Notes under the pieces: generated by a model
What the model saw: the letters and a program-made list of their open reading frames with translations, nothing else
Told to the model about the DNA's origin: nothing
Database searches by the model: none
NCBI GenBank assembly: GCA_937926325.1
Contig: CALAZQ010000295.1
Coordinates: 1-5,155 of the forward strand
DNA from: an uncultured Planctomycetaceae bacterium
Lineage (GTDB): Bacteria; Planctomycetota; Planctomycetia; Pirellulales; UBA1268
DNA: 5,155 bases
Direction of reading: 5' to 3'
Translations under genes and position numbers: made by a program
Shown here: piece by piece, positions 5,076-5,155 of the stretch
Layout: each line of letters begins with the position of its first letter
Numbering within the stretch: the first letter of the stretch is position 1

Positions 5076-5155
5076 ACTTTCACGCATAAACTTCTGTGCC
5101 GCCTGTCCGGTCGCTTCCGCTCCCGGCTTCCTGAGGAAATCATCTCAGTATGGAA

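Noticed and set aside
5042..5143. Minus-strand 33-codon Arg-rich frame starting ATG 5143
   Set aside because: It has no clear ribosome binding site, ends inside the dehydrogenase and has no family resemblance.
1..5155. tRNA, rRNA, CRISPR array, insertion sequence or attachment site
   Set aside because: No cloverleaf, regularly spaced repeats, transposase or terminal inverted repeats were seen by eye on either strand.

Overview
This is a G+C-rich bacterial window with strongly G/C-biased third codon positions. It carries a compact sugar-acid catabolism locus next to an unrelated truncated gene. Two things point weakly to a planctomycete: the look of the truncated nucleotidyltransferase-fold protein (GGNAVAAWV core) and the lack of classic U-tract terminators. 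This is from memory of similar proteins, not from a search, so the taxon is only a suggestion.

Layout. Positions 1-227 (minus strand) hold the first 75 residues of a nucleotidyltransferase-fold protein whose gene runs off the left edge. Positions 228-470 form a divergent intergenic region with two back-to-back sigma70-like promoters whose -35 boxes overlap, plus a GTAC-N4-GTAC element. Positions 471-1196 (plus) encode a GntR/FCD transcriptional regulator. A 366-bp gap (1197-1562) holds no gene but contains five inverted repeats. Three plus-strand genes then follow as a tight unit: a RidA-family protein (1563-2024), a KDPG/KHG aldolase (eda, 2036-2701) and a GntP-family sugar-acid permease (2698-4011). 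The spacing is 11 bp and then a 4-bp ATGA overlap. Converging on them, 18 bp away, is a zinc-dependent medium-chain NAD-type polyol/sugar-acid dehydrogenase (4030-5064, minus). The last 91 bases hold its leader and ribosome binding site.

How the genes fit. The permease would import an aldonate-type acid. The dehydrogenase would oxidise or epimerise a hydroxyl on such a substrate. The aldolase would split a 2-keto-3-deoxy-(phospho)sugar acid into pyruvate and an aldehyde or triose phosphate. The GntR/FCD protein would sense a pathway acid and control the genes. RidA proteins hydrolyse reactive enamine/imine intermediates made by PLP-dependent dehydratases. A RidA gene heading a KDPG-aldolase/GntP unit therefore suggests that the substrate may carry an amino group, such as a 2-amino-2-deoxy aldonate. 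The dehydratase and kinase needed for that are not in the window, so this remains an inference.

The genes all belong to known families. The parts worth a second look are the RidA-aldolase-permease combination, the hairpin-rich leader upstream of it, the overlapping divergent promoters and the tail-to-tail junction without a terminator.
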